Below, piece by piece: positions 16,808 through 25,854 of a stretch of 64,000 nucleotides of DNA; within the stretch, counting starts at the first letter, position 1, and every line of letters begins with the position of its first letter. The DNA is from Bradyrhizobium sp. NP1 (GTDB lineage Bacteria > Pseudomonadota > Alphaproteobacteria > Rhizobiales > Xanthobacteraceae), in the NCBI RefSeq assembly GCF_030378205.1, contig NZ_CP127385.1, positions 5,806,001-5,870,000 of the forward strand, in the 5' to 3' direction. The notes below the pieces were generated by a model. The model saw nothing but the letters and a program-made list of their open reading frames with translations, was not told the origin of the DNA and ran no database searches. Position numbers and translations under genes: made by a program.

Positions 16808-17485
16808 CTAGACGGCATTGTGCAGACGATAGGTGACGAGGCCGCGCGCCGTCACGCTGCGCAGCGACTTCGCGAACGCCAGCACCGCGAGATCGGCGAG
16901 CGGCTCGATGACGATGACCAGCGCATAGGAGACCGCAAAGGATGCGATCGCTGCCAGGTTCTGGGCGCCAAAGCCTGCGCCATAAAGCGCCCAGAACGCG
17001 ACCCAGGCGACGATGCCGGACTGATAGGCCGTCGAGAGCGCCAGCGCCTGGCGGTACTGCAAATCGACATAGGCTGACTTCGCGGGAATGATGCGCGCGG
17101 CAAGCGCATTGATCGCAAACAGCGGCACCAGCAGCGTCGTGACGTTCATGCCGTACTGCGGCAGGTCGACCGGCACGAAGAACAATCCCTGCAGCAGAAG
17201 GCCGAGCGCAAGCCCGAACGCGGCCGGCGCCGCGCCGAACAGCAGGAACAGCGTTGAGCCGAGGATGAAGTGCACCTCGGAGACGCCGACCCGGAAATGC
17301 GGCAGCACCTCGAAGAACGAGAACACCAGCGCGGTGGTGATCACCGTCCGCAGCGCGAACGAGGCGATGCCCTGCTCGCGCACCGCCGTTGCCGCGAGCT
17401 TGACCGCATAACCGCCGGCGGCCGCAGCCGTCGCATAGCTCAGCACGATCTTGGTGCCGTCAACGATACCCGGTTCGATATGCAT
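16808..17485 (-). CDS. CbiM-like energy-coupling factor (cobalt) permease
   Basis: 225 residues with six or seven hydrophobic segments. The N-terminus MHIEPGIV matches the CbiM/NikM family, where Met1 and His2 take part in metal binding, and SEVHFILGSTLFLLFG carries the conserved inner histidine. It is the substrate-specific membrane component for cobalt (or nickel) uptake. No CbiN, CbiQ or CbiO gene is adjacent, so it either uses a shared module encoded elsewhere or works alone, as reported for some solitary S components. It lies between cobF and cobA. Confidence 0.85.
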   Translation of the reverse strand: MHIEPGIVDGTKIVLSYATAAAAGGYAVKLAATAVREQGIASFALRTVITTALVFSFFEVLPHFRVGVSEVHFILGSTLFLLFGAAPAAFGLALGLLLQGLFFVPVDLPQYGMNVTTLLVPLFAINALAARIIPAKSAYVDLQYRQALALSTAYQSGIVAWVAFWALYGAGFGAQNLAAIASFAVSYALVIVIEPLADLAVLAFAKSLRSVTARGLVTYRLHNAV

Positions 17486-17517
17486 GGTTCATTCTCCTGC
17501 TGTGAGACGGGTTCCTG

Positions 17518-18240
17518 TCATTCGCCGTGAGCCACCGCGCCATAGAGGATCACGGCGGTTGCAGCGACTTCGTCCCTGCCGAGTTGCTCGGCGAGCGCTG
17601 CGATCGTGGTACGGACAAGGCGCTGGTCGTGATGGCCGATGGATTCGGCAAGCAGCGCCGGCGTGTCGGGCGCCATGCCGCACGCGGTCAGCCTGGCCGC
17701 AAGCGCCGGAAAGGTCCGCTTGCCCATATAGACCACGGTGGTCGCCTCGGGATCCGCAAGCGCGGTCCAGTTGAGATTGGCGGGCAACTCCCCGGTCACA
17801 TCGGCGCCGGTGACGAACTGGACACGGCGCGAGGTATGACGGCGCGTGAGCGGAATTTTGGAGGCCGCGGCAGCCGCGCAGGCGGTGGTGACACCGGGGA
17901 TGATCTCGTAAGCAATGCCGGCCGCGCGCAGCGCCTCGAGCTCCTCCTCGAGCCGACCGAAGATCCCGGCATCGCCCGACTTCAGCCGCACCACCTTTGC
18001 ACCCGCCGCCGCGTAGTCGATCAGGAGCCGGCTGACATGCTCCTGCTTGGGCGAAAGGCGGCCGGCCCGCTTGCCGACCGAAACGAGATTGGCGCCGGCC
18101 TTCGCGTGATCGAGGATCGCGCCCGAGGCAAGATCGTCATAGAGCACGACATCGGCAGCACCAAGCCGCGCCGCCGCTTTCAGCGTCAGCAGTTCCGGAT
18201 CGCCGGGGCCGGCCGAGACAAAGGAGACGAAGCCGCTCAT
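17518..18240 (-). CDS. cobA: Uroporphyrinogen-III C-methyltransferase CobA
   Basis: 240 residues. SUMT signatures are FVSAGPGDPELLTLKAA at residues 7-23 and VVRLKSGDAGIFGRLEEE near 83; also PGVTTACAAAA near 120. It adds methyl groups at C-2 and C-7 of uroporphyrinogen III to give precorrin-2, the entry to the corrin branch. No CysG-type dehydrogenase/ferrochelatase domain is fused to it, so it serves B12 synthesis. The start overlaps the cobB stop by four bases. Confidence 0.95.
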   Translation of the reverse strand: MSGFVSFVSAGPGDPELLTLKAAARLGAADVVLYDDLASGAILDHAKAGANLVSVGKRAGRLSPKQEHVSRLLIDYAAAGAKVVRLKSGDAGIFGRLEEELEALRAAGIAYEIIPGVTTACAAAAASKIPLTRRHTSRRVQFVTGADVTGELPANLNWTALADPEATTVVYMGKRTFPALAARLTACGMAPDTPALLAESIGHHDQRLVRTTIAALAEQLGRDEVAATAVILYGAVAHGE

Positions 18241-19550
18241 TTGTCCTCCGCGATGATGTGGAAGAAGGTGCCGCTGGCGCGGCCGCGGCGCGAGCCGGTT
18301 TCCGTAACGACCGCGCCCGTCGCGTCACGCACGACGGCGAGCGGCTCGTCGGGCTGGGCGAGAATCGTCGCATAGTGAAACTCGTGACCGCGCAGGCGGC
18401 TACCCGCGACCTGTCCGGGCATCGGCACGGCCAGTTCGGCCAGCCGATAGCCGAGATGCATGCGCCGCGTGGCAAAGGAGGTTTCGAGACCGAGCAACCC
18501 CGTCATTTGATGTCGCGCACCTGTTTGATCGATCAGGCCTTCGCCCAGCACCATATAGCCGCCGCACTCGCCATGCACCGGCCGCGTTTGCGCAAACGCG
18601 TTCAATCCCTGTCGGAACCGATGGTTTCCGGCGAGCCGTCCTGCATGCAGTTCCGGGTAGCCGCCGGGCAGCCAGCAGACGTCGGCGTTTTGGGATGGCG
18701 CTTCATCTGAAAGCGGCGAGAAGGTCGTGATCTCGGCTCCGGCCGCGCGCCAGCCTTCCAGCATGTGTGGATAGATAAAGGAGAAAGCGGCATCGCGCGC
18801 CAGCGCGATCCGCTGCCCGGGCGGCGTGGCGACGGCAGCCGCGGCGCGACGATGCGGCCCGGAGGCGTATTCCGCCGCCTGCAACAATCCGTCGAGATCG
18901 ATCCGCTCGGCAACCAGCCGCGCCGCCTCGCCAATCAATTCGCTGAGCGCCGTGTGTTCTTCCGCCTGCACCAGGCCAAGGTGTCGCTCCGGCAGCTTGA
19001 TCGGCGCATGCCGCGGCAGCACGCCGAACACTTCAATGCCGACACTCGCCATCGCGCCGCGCACCAGGTCTTCGTGGCGCGGGCTGGCAACGCGATTGAG
19101 CACCACGCCGGCCATGCGCACGCCGGGGCGGAAGTCGCGCAGCCCCGCCGCCACGGCCGCCGCCGTCTGCGCCTGGCCGGACGGATCGAGCACGAGTAGT
19201 ACCGGCCAGCCCATCATCTCGGCAACGTCGGCGGTGGCGCCGCTGCCCGAGGCTCCTTTCCTGGCGACGCCATCGAACAGACCCATCGAACCTTCGGCCA
19301 GAACCAGATCCGCATCCGCGCCGCGCGCGGTCAGTGCCTCGATCGTCGCGCGATCCATCGCCCAGCTATCGAGGTTGACCGACGTCTTGCCCGTCGCCAC
19401 TGCGTGGAATGCGGGATCGATGTAGTCAGGGCCGCTCTTGAAACACTGCACGGCAAGCCCGCGATCGCTATAGGCGCGCGCCAACGCCAGCATCAGCGTG
19501 GTCTTGCCGGTGCCCGACGCGGGTGCCGAGATCAGCAGCGCGCGGCTCAT
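18237..19550 (-). CDS. cobB: Cobyrinate/hydrogenobyrinate a,c-diamide synthase CobB
   Basis: 437 residues. N-terminal ATP-binding domain with [19 protein letters not shown] near residue 7 and [12 protein letters not shown] near 84; C-terminal class I glutamine amidotransferase-like domain with the nucleophile in [14 protein letters not shown] near residue 330 and a late HEFHYAT. It amidates the a and c side chains using glutamine and ATP. Four-base overlaps with cobA downstream and cobM upstream show tight coupling. Confidence 0.95.
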   Translation of the reverse strand: MSRALLISAPASGTGKTTLMLALARAYSDRGLAVQCFKSGPDYIDPAFHAVATGKTSVNLDSWAMDRATIEALTARGADADLVLAEGSMGLFDGVARKGASGSGATADVAEMMGWPVLLVLDPSGQAQTAAAVAAGLRDFRPGVRMAGVVLNRVASPRHEDLVRGAMASVGIEVFGVLPRHAPIKLPERHLGLVQAEEHTALSELIGEAARLVAERIDLDGLLQAAEYASGPHRRAAAAVATPPGQRIALARDAAFSFIYPHMLEGWRAAGAEITTFSPLSDEAPSQNADVCWLPGGYPELHAGRLAGNHRFRQGLNAFAQTRPVHGECGGYMVLGEGLIDQTGARHQMTGLLGLETSFATRRMHLGYRLAELAVPMPGQVAGSRLRGHEFHYATILAQPDEPLAVVRDATGAVVTETGSRRGRASGTFFHIIAEDK

Positions 19551-20332
19551 GACGGGGTCTCCGGAAAGCGCGGCGCCGCGCCGACGGGGCGATAGCGGCG
19601 GTCATAATCTGCCGCATAGAGGCGGCTCTCACCAAAATCCTCCGAGCCGAGCGTGCGGCCGACGAGAATGAGCGCGGTACGCTCGAGCTCGGGACCAATC
19701 GCTGCATCGAGCGTGGCGAGCGTCGCGCGCACGATGCGCTGGTCAGGCCAGCTCGCGCGCCAGACGATCGCGACCGGGCAGTCCGCGCCGTAATGCGGGA
19801 TCAACTCCGCGACCACCTTGTCGAGCAAGTGGATCGAGAGATGGATCGCAAGCACGGCGCCGGTCGCGGCAAAGGCAGCCAGCCGCTCGCCCTCCGGCAT
19901 GGCGCTCGCCCGGCCCGGGGTCCGCGTCAGCACGACGGATTGCGCGAGCTCCGGCAGCGTGAGCTCGGCTTCGAGCGCAGCCGCCGCGGCGGAAAAGGCC
20001 GGCACGCCCGGAGTGACGGAAAAGGGAATGCGAAGCGCGCGCAAGCGCCGCAACTGCTCGCCCATCGCCGACCAGATCGACAGATCGCCGGAGTGCAGCC
20101 GCGCGACGTCCTTGCCGTCCGCATGGGCTGCGACGATTTCGGCGATGATGTCGTCGAGCGAGAGCGGCGCGGTGTTGACGATCCGCGCGCCGGGCGGGCA
20201 ATGCGCGAGGATTTCCGCCGGCACCAGCGAGCCGGCATAGAGGCAGACCGGGCATGCGGCGATGAGATCGCGGCCGCGCAGGGTGAGAAGATCAGGCGCG
20301 CCCGGCCCGGCGCCGATGAAATGCACCGTCAT
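19547..20332 (-). CDS. cobM: Precorrin-4 C11-methyltransferase CobM
   Basis: 261 residues. Tetrapyrrole methylase with [18 protein letters not shown] at residues 3-20, the CobM-type CLYAGSLVP near 32 and [17 protein letters not shown] near 80. It methylates C-11 of precorrin-4 to give precorrin-5. The ATG at 20332 overlaps the cobE stop by four bases; the open frame extends well upstream to 20767, but that part is the cobE region read in another frame. Confidence 0.95.
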   Translation of the reverse strand: MTVHFIGAGPGAPDLLTLRGRDLIAACPVCLYAGSLVPAEILAHCPPGARIVNTAPLSLDDIIAEIVAAHADGKDVARLHSGDLSIWSAMGEQLRRLRALRIPFSVTPGVPAFSAAAAALEAELTLPELAQSVVLTRTPGRASAMPEGERLAAFAATGAVLAIHLSIHLLDKVVAELIPHYGADCPVAIVWRASWPDQRIVRATLATLDAAIGPELERTALILVGRTLGSEDFGESRLYAADYDRRYRPVGAAPRFPETPS

Positions 20333-20697
20333 TCGCCCTCTCCTTCCGCGATCGCCGCGGTCGCCATGCCGTCCTTCGAGACCACGCGCGTCGCGACAAG
20401 GCGCGCATCGCGGCCAGCAGCTGCCAGCGCGGCAGCTTCGGCAACAGACCCCGTACCGAATTTCTCTTCGACGCGCGCCGATCGCGTCGCTGTCTTCATG
20501 CCTGCCAAAGCCTCGGGCCGAACGGACCTGACCGGCAGGCCGAGCTCGCGGGCAAGCGACGCAAGCGCGTCGGCGTCCGCCTTCTCGCTCAGGGTTGCGA
20601 GCGCGACGAGGCCCTCCGCGCCGCCGGCGGCCGCGAGCGCGCCGCGAAGCGACTCGATGGTCGCACCTTGCCTGAAGCCAAGACCGAGCACCCTCAT
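20329..20697 (-). CDS. cobE: Cobalamin biosynthesis protein CobE
   Basis: 122 residues, matching CobE / the CbiG C-terminal domain: [18 protein letters not shown] at the start, [13 protein letters not shown], then [11 protein letters not shown] and [18 protein letters not shown]. CobE is needed for aerobic B12 synthesis and has been proposed to bind pathway intermediates; its exact role is unclear. The ATG at 20697 overlaps the cobL stop by four bases (ATGA); an alternative ATG lies at 20712. Confidence 0.9.
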   Translation of the reverse strand: MRVLGLGFRQGATIESLRGALAAAGGAEGLVALATLSEKADADALASLARELGLPVRSVRPEALAGMKTATRSARVEEKFGTGSVAEAAALAAAGRDARLVATRVVSKDGMATAAIAEGEGE

Positions 20698-21875
20698 TTG
20701 ACCGTGCTCCATTGTACCACCGGGCGCACCGCCTCCCAGGATCGCTTCCGGCCCAGCGGGCTCGCATGCGCGATCTCGATCCGCATCAGCTCGCCGCCAT
20801 GCCGGACCTGCAACTCCGCGAGGAGCGCCTCGGTCTCGAGCGTGACGCCATGCGCCACCAGCCGCGTCCCGGCCGGAACAAGCGGCCAGATGGCGTCGAA
20901 CATCGGCGCATCAAGCCCGCCACCGACGAAGACGGCCTGCGGCGCGTCGAGGCCCGCAAGAGCGGCGGGTGCCCTTCCCTCGACAACGGCGATACGATGC
21001 GTGAGCCCGAAGGCCGCCGCGTTGGCGCGGATGTTTGCCGCGCGATCGCTGCGCTCCTCGAGCGCGATCGCCATTCCCCCGCACAGGGCCCATTCGACGG
21101 ATATCGAGCCGGAGCCGCTGCCGATATCCCACAATCTCTCGCCAGGCCTCGGCGCGAGCGCCGACAGCGCCAGCGCCCGCATCGGTCGCTTGGTGATCTG
21201 GCCATCATGCGCGAACAGATTATCGGCAAGACCGGTCGCGCGCGGCAGCCCGCTTGTTCCTTCGGCTTGCAGGGCGACGGCGACCGGACCAGGGTCAGAC
21301 CCTGCCGCGCAGGTTTCGGCGCGATGCTGCGTGATCTTTTCGCGCTGGCCCCCGAGCGCTGCGAGCGTCCACATTCGCGAGGCGCCCCAGCCGCGCGCCG
21401 TTAGCCATCGCGCAAGATCATCGGCCGCGGCGGTGTCGCGGACGAGGCAAATCACGCGCGCACCTTGCGCGAGATGCGGGACCAGGCGTTCGAACGGCGC
21501 GGCGTGCAGCCCGAGGCAAGCAACCTGCTCGAGCCGCCATCCGAGCCGCGACGCCGCGAGCGAGAAGGTCGACGGCGACGGAAAAGCAATCCATTCGCTT
21601 TCGTCCAGGCGCTCGGCGAGAACGCCGCCGACGCCGTGGCAGAACGGATCACCCGACGCGAGCACCGCGGTGGGCCGGCCACGGCAGGCGAGCACGCAAT
21701 TCGCATCGAACGGAACCGGCCAGGCACGGCCGCGTGGGCCGACCGCGGCCAGCGCGAGGTGCCGCTCGCCACCGAATACCGTTTCGGCCTTTGCCAGCGC
21801 CTTTCGGCTTGCTTCCGAGAGCCCGGCAAGGCCATCTTCGCCGATGCCGATGATGGTCAGCCAGGGATCAGCCAC
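20694..21875 (-). CDS. cobL: Precorrin-6Y C5,15-methyltransferase (decarboxylating) CobL
   Basis: About 393 residues with two domains: an N-terminal tetrapyrrole methylase ([30 protein letters not shown]) and a C-terminal class I methyltransferase ([17 protein letters not shown] near residue 250) matching CbiT. It methylates C-5 and C-15 and removes the C-12 acetate carboxyl. Two starts are possible: GTG at 21875, with GAGGG upstream, and ATG at 21890, which would overlap the start of divergent cobK by 14 bases. The GTG is preferred. Confidence 0.93.
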   Translation of the reverse strand: MADPWLTIIGIGEDGLAGLSEASRKALAKAETVFGGERHLALAAVGPRGRAWPVPFDANCVLACRGRPTAVLASGDPFCHGVGGVLAERLDESEWIAFPSPSTFSLAASRLGWRLEQVACLGLHAAPFERLVPHLAQGARVICLVRDTAAADDLARWLTARGWGASRMWTLAALGGQREKITQHRAETCAAGSDPGPVAVALQAEGTSGLPRATGLADNLFAHDGQITKRPMRALALSALAPRPGERLWDIGSGSGSISVEWALCGGMAIALEERSDRAANIRANAAAFGLTHRIAVVEGRAPAALAGLDAPQAVFVGGGLDAPMFDAIWPLVPAGTRLVAHGVTLETEALLAELQVRHGGELMRIEIAHASPLGRKRSWEAVRPVVQWSTVK

Positions 21876-21876
21876 G

Positions 21877-22623
21877 ATGCGCGCCCTCATCCTGGGTGGA
21901 ACGAGCGATGCCAGCCGCCTTGCGGATGCGCTGGCGCGGGCGCGGATTGACGCGGTCTATTCCTATGGCGGACGCACGCAGGCGCCGAGCGGCCAGCCAT
22001 TGCCGACGCGGATCGGCGGTTTCGGCGGCGCGGGCGGCCTTGCCGACTATCTCAGGCACGAACGCATCACCCATGTCGTGGACGCCACCCATCCGTTCGC
22101 GGCCGAGATGAGCCGCAACGCGGTCGCGGCCTGCGCTGCGACGGCAACGCCGCTGATCGCGCTCGAACGCGCGCCGTGGCGCAAAGCGCCCGGCGACCGC
22201 TGGATCGAGGTGCCTGACGCCACCGCCGCGGTCGCGGCGCTGCCGGAGGCGCGTAGCAGCATATTCCTGGCGATCGGACGGCAACATCTCGCGCCATTCG
22301 CCGCCAGGCCACAGCATGCCTATACGGTGCGCTTCGTCGATCCACCCGACGGGCCGCTGCCGCTGCCCGATGCGCACGTCATCGTCTCGCGCGGGCCGTT
22401 CACGCTCGAAGGGGATGTCGCGCTGATGCGCGCGCGCAGCATCGGTCATGTCGTCGCGCGCAACGCCGGCGGCGACGGCGCCCGCGCCAAGATCGACGCG
22501 GCCCGCGAACTCGGCCTGCCCGTCATCATGATCGCGCGGCCGGAATTGCCGGAGCGCCCGCGCGTCGTGCGTATCGAGGAGGTGCTGGCGTGGCTCGGTC
22601 ATGACGCCCGCCTCGGAGCATAG
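21877..22623 (+). CDS. cobK: Precorrin-6A reductase CobK
   Basis: 248 residues. MRALILGGTSDASRLADAL at the start, VDATHPFAAEMSRNA near 67 and SRGPFTLEGD near 170 are the CobK/CbiJ signatures. It reduces precorrin-6A with NADPH. It is the only plus-strand gene within the cobF-cobN block: its start codon lies directly beside that of cobL and its 3' end overlaps cobJ by 25 bases in convergent orientation. Its ribosome site is weak (CAGGGATC) and its promoter must lie inside cobL. Confidence 0.95.
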   Translation: MRALILGGTSDASRLADALARARIDAVYSYGGRTQAPSGQPLPTRIGGFGGAGGLADYLRHERITHVVDATHPFAAEMSRNAVAACAATATPLIALERAPWRKAPGDRWIEVPDATAAVAALPEARSSIFLAIGRQHLAPFAARPQHAYTVRFVDPPDGPLPLPDAHVIVSRGPFTLEGDVALMRARSIGHVVARNAGGDGARAKIDAARELGLPVIMIARPELPERPRVVRIEEVLAWLGHDARLGA

Positions 22624-23333
22624 ACCCAGCGGCCGGTCCGCCGGGTCGCCGAATTACAGACGATGACGAGCGTCGCCATGTCGGCCATCTCGGGCCGCGC
22701 ATCCCTGAGCGCGAGTGTCTCGATCCGCTCCTTTGGCGTGGTGACGCCGTGAGCAAAGATGATGATGCGCTCGCCGCAGCCTGCCTCCTTGAGCACGTCG
22801 AGCGCGCGGGCAAAGCCCTCGGGGCGGCTTGCCGAGCGCGGATTATAGAGTGCGATCGAAAAATCGGCTTCAGCGGCGAGACGCAGGCGTTTCTCGATCA
22901 GCGGCCAGGGTTTTAGATTGTCGGAAAGATTGATGGCGCAGAAATCATGGCCGAGCGGTGCGCCGGCGCGCGCCGCGGCAGCCAGCATCGCGGTCACGCC
23001 GGGCAGCACGCGGATCGAAAGCCCCTGCCACTCGGGCGCCGCCTCCAGCGCCTCGAACACGGCCGACGCCATCGCGAACACGCCGGGATCCCCGGAGGAA
23101 ACGACAACGACATGGCCGCCTTCCGCCGCAAGGCGCAGTGCCTCGGAGGCGCGCTGCACCTCGACGCGGTTATCGGACGGATGCAGCGTAAGTCCTGCGC
23201 GCGGCGGCACGCGCGCGACATAGGGCGCGTAGCCGACGACGTCGGTCGCGGCGGCAAGCGCAGCCGACACCTCCGGCGTGATCAGCGCCTCGTCGCCGGG
23301 ACCGAGGCCTGCGATGGTCAGCGTCCCCGTCAT
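22599..23333 (-). CDS. cobJ: Precorrin-3B C17-methyltransferase CobJ
   Basis: 244 residues. IAGLGPGDEALITPEV at residues 7-22, VGYAPYVARV, VVVVSSGDPGVFAMAS near 75 and LYNPRSASRP near 155 identify CobJ/CbiH. It methylates C-17 and drives ring contraction to precorrin-4. The start overlaps the cobI stop by four bases, and the 3' end overlaps convergent cobK. Confidence 0.95.
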   Translation of the reverse strand: MTGTLTIAGLGPGDEALITPEVSAALAAATDVVGYAPYVARVPPRAGLTLHPSDNRVEVQRASEALRLAAEGGHVVVVSSGDPGVFAMASAVFEALEAAPEWQGLSIRVLPGVTAMLAAAARAGAPLGHDFCAINLSDNLKPWPLIEKRLRLAAEADFSIALYNPRSASRPEGFARALDVLKEAGCGERIIIFAHGVTTPKERIETLALRDARPEMADMATLVIVCNSATRRTGRWVYAPRRAS

Positions 23334-24061
23334 TCGGCGCGCTCCGCCGGCCTGCCGCGGCCATGGACGAGAACAATCGCGAAATACGGACAGTCGGACG
23401 CTTCCGCATTCGCAAGCCGCGCGACGCGCTCGCCCCGCATGGTTCCGCGCTCGACCAGCCACGCGGCGTCGAGCCGGCCCGCGGCTTCGAGCGCGCGGCG
23501 GATCTTGTCCAGGTTGCGTCCGGTCTTCATGATCACGAGCGCGTCGGACGAACGCGCGCGCCGCTCCAGTTCCTCCTCAGGCAGCGTGCCCATCAGCACG
23601 GTGGTGACGTCGTCGCCGAGCGCAATCGGCTGCCCCACCGCATTCCAGCAGCCGACCATGCCGGGAATCCCGGCGATCACCTCGATCGCGGCGCGGTTCT
23701 GCAGGCGCGCGTGGAGATGCATGAAGGAGCCGTAGAAATAAGGATCGCCCTCACAAAGCACGACGACATCCGCCTCGCGCGCGAGCCGCGCCAGGCGTTC
23801 GGCCCATTGATCGTAGAAGGCGGCGAGCACCCGCGCATATTCCGGGTCGTCGAACGGCATCTCCGTGGTGAGCGGATATTCCATCGGATATTCGCTGACA
23901 TCGGTGGCCAGCATTCCCTCGACGATAGTTCGAGCCTGGCCGGGATGCCCCTTCTTGCGGAAATAGGCCACATGCTTCGCCGCGCGGATCTCGCGATCGG
24001 CCCGCACGCTGATCAGGTCGGGATCGCCGGGACCGAGCCCGCAGCAGACGATGCGCCCCAT
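23330..24061 (-). CDS. cobI: Precorrin-2 C20-methyltransferase CobI
   Basis: 243 residues. CGLGPGDPDLISVRA at 7-21, VVLCEGDPYFYGSFMHLHARL near 100 and IAGIPGMVGCWNAVG near 130 match CobI/CbiL. It methylates C-20 of precorrin-2 to form precorrin-3A. The ATG follows the cobH stop directly (TAGATG), and the 3' end overlaps cobJ by four bases. Confidence 0.95.
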   Translation of the reverse strand: MGRIVCCGLGPGDPDLISVRADREIRAAKHVAYFRKKGHPGQARTIVEGMLATDVSEYPMEYPLTTEMPFDDPEYARVLAAFYDQWAERLARLAREADVVVLCEGDPYFYGSFMHLHARLQNRAAIEVIAGIPGMVGCWNAVGQPIALGDDVTTVLMGTLPEEELERRARSSDALVIMKTGRNLDKIRRALEAAGRLDAAWLVERGTMRGERVARLANAEASDCPYFAIVLVHGRGRPAERAE

Positions 24062-24691
24062 CTACTCGCTCCTCGACGCCAGCGCGTTGACGGCGGCGAC
24101 CGTGATGGCCGAGCCGCCAAGGCGGCCTTCGACGGTGAGCGCTGGCGCCGGAGGATTGCCGATCAGCGCGGCCTTGGACTCGGCGGCGCCGACGAAGCCG
24201 ACCGGACAGCCGATGATCGCGGCCGGCCGTGGACAATCGCAATGCTCCAGCATGTTGAGCAGATGGAACAGCGCGGTCGGCGCGTTGCCGATCGCCACCA
24301 CCGCGCCATCGAGATGAGGCCGCCACAATTCCAGCGCCGCGGCCGAGCGCGTGTTACGCATGGATTTCGCAAGCGACGGCACCGCCGGATCAGCGAGCGT
24401 GCAGATAACGGCATTCGCCGCCGGCAGACGCGCGCGTGTGACGCCTTCCGAGACCATGCGCGCGTCGCACAGGATCGGCGCGCCATTTTGCAAGGCGCGG
24501 CGTGCCGCGCCGGCCATCCCCGGCGTGAAACGAATGTGTTGTTCGAGGCCGACCAGGCCGGCGGCGTGGATCATGCGCACCACCACGGGCTCCTCATCGG
24601 CATCAAAGCGGTCGAGCGCCGCTTCGCTCCGGATGGTGGCAAAGGACTGGCGATAGATCGCAGCACCATCGGTCTCGTAGACATGGGGCAT
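24062..24691 (-). CDS. cobH: Precorrin-8X methylmutase CobH
   Basis: 209 residues. The catalytic histidine is visible as H42 in RMIHAAG, and NAPTALFHLL and IGCPVGFVGAAESK are family motifs. CobH moves a methyl from C-11 to C-12 of precorrin-8X to give hydrogenobyrinate. The start shares one base with the cobG stop (TGATG). Confidence 0.95.
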   Translation of the reverse strand: MPHVYETDGAAIYRQSFATIRSEAALDRFDADEEPVVVRMIHAAGLVGLEQHIRFTPGMAGAARRALQNGAPILCDARMVSEGVTRARLPAANAVICTLADPAVPSLAKSMRNTRSAAALELWRPHLDGAVVAIGNAPTALFHLLNMLEHCDCPRPAAIIGCPVGFVGAAESKAALIGNPPAPALTVEGRLGGSAITVAAVNALASRSE

Positions 24692-25854
24692 CAGCGCGCT
24701 CCCATCAGCAGCGAGGGTTCGTGCAGCATTCGCTCGATGCTCAATCCGCGCAAGACAGGGGCCGCCTGCGGTGACCCGTCGCGAATGAGATCAAATCCCT
24801 GGCTCGTCGCGACCAGCGTGACCGACTGCGCCCCGCGATGCGCGCAGCCCTTGGCGCAGCCGGAAACATGAAGCCGCGCGCCGGGAGCCAGTTGCGGCGC
24901 AAGCCGCGCCGCGAGCGACCGCGTGTCGGCATGCGCCGACTGGCAGGCCGGCGCGCCGCTGCAGGCGACGACACGCAGGATCGGATCGCGCGCGTCCGTC
25001 ACGAGCCCTGCATGGTGCGGCATCTCCGTCATCGCCTCCGCCAGGATCATCCGCCACGGCGTGACCCGCAAGCCATTCGCGGATTCAGCGAGACATCTCA
25101 GCGCCGCATGGTCGAGCTGCCCAAACGCCGCGCCGACAATCGCGCCAGCCTCGCAAAGTGCCGGACCGGGCAATGGCGCCACGCCGGCAGGCTTGATCGC
25201 GCCGGCAAGGCCTCCCGGCAACTTCGCGCCACTGCCGAGATGGGCCGCCATCCGCCCTCGCCCGCCTGCGGCGCCGCCGTCCGCGGCGAACCACTCCGCC
25301 AGTTTCAGCGCACCCTCGACCGCCTCCTGCCGCGCCACCGGCAACCCAAGCGGCGCGCCGTCGGCGCGCACGATCAGCCCGCCCGTCGCGGCGCGTTCGA
25401 TGCGGATGTCGGCGGAGCTACCCGCCAGCAGGCGTTGCGCCCCGCAATCGACCGCGAAGCCGAATTTGGCCGGCAGGTCAAATGATGCTGCTGTCAGCGC
25501 CTGCTCAAGCTCGCAAGCGAGCGGATAGATGCCGTCGCCTGCGCGCCAGAACGGCGTCACCAGCACGTTGCGTCGCGCTTCCGACTCCGGATCCGGATCA
25601 AGCAAGCCAAGCTCGGCCAGTCCCTCGATCAACGCTGGATGGCTTTGCTCGCTCACGCCCCTGACCTGCAAATTGGCCCGGATCGTGACATCGATCAGCC
25701 CGTTGCCGTGACGCGCGGCCAGCTCGGCAAGCCCTGCGGCCTGTCGCGGATCGAGCCTGCCGCCACGCGGCCGGATGCGCACCAGCAGGCCATCGCCCGA
25801 TTGCATCGGCCGCCACGCGCCGGGACACCAGCCCTTGACCAAAGCGGCCGTCAT
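24691..25854 (-). CDS. cobG: Precorrin-3B synthase CobG
   Basis: 387 residues, sulfite/nitrite-reductase-like. Visible are the ferredoxin-like half domain (LLVRIRPRGGRL, VTIRANLQVRGV) and the cluster-binding region with cysteines in CSGAPACQSA and CAKGCAHRG near residues 310-355, which bind [4Fe-4S]. CobG hydroxylates precorrin-3A with molecular oxygen, so its presence instead of cobZ marks an aerobic route. The ATG at 25854 overlaps the cobN stop by four bases. Confidence 0.94.
   Translation of the reverse strand: MTAALVKGWCPGAWRPMQSGDGLLVRIRPRGGRLDPRQAAGLAELAARHGNGLIDVTIRANLQVRGVSEQSHPALIEGLAELGLLDPDPESEARRNVLVTPFWRAGDGIYPLACELEQALTAASFDLPAKFGFAVDCGAQRLLAGSSADIRIERAATGGLIVRADGAPLGLPVARQEAVEGALKLAEWFAADGGAAGGRGRMAAHLGSGAKLPGGLAGAIKPAGVAPLPGPALCEAGAIVGAAFGQLDHAALRCLAESANGLRVTPWRMILAEAMTEMPHHAGLVTDARDPILRVVACSGAPACQSAHADTRSLAARLAPQLAPGARLHVSGCAKGCAHRGAQSVTLVATSQGFDLIRDGSPQAAPVLRGLSIERMLHEPSLLMGAR

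Noticed and set aside
20332..20767. Extension of cobM upstream to give a 406-residue fusion protein
   Set aside because: The extra part is the cobE region in another frame, and the ATG at 20332 gives the normal CobM N-terminus with a four-base overlap to cobE.
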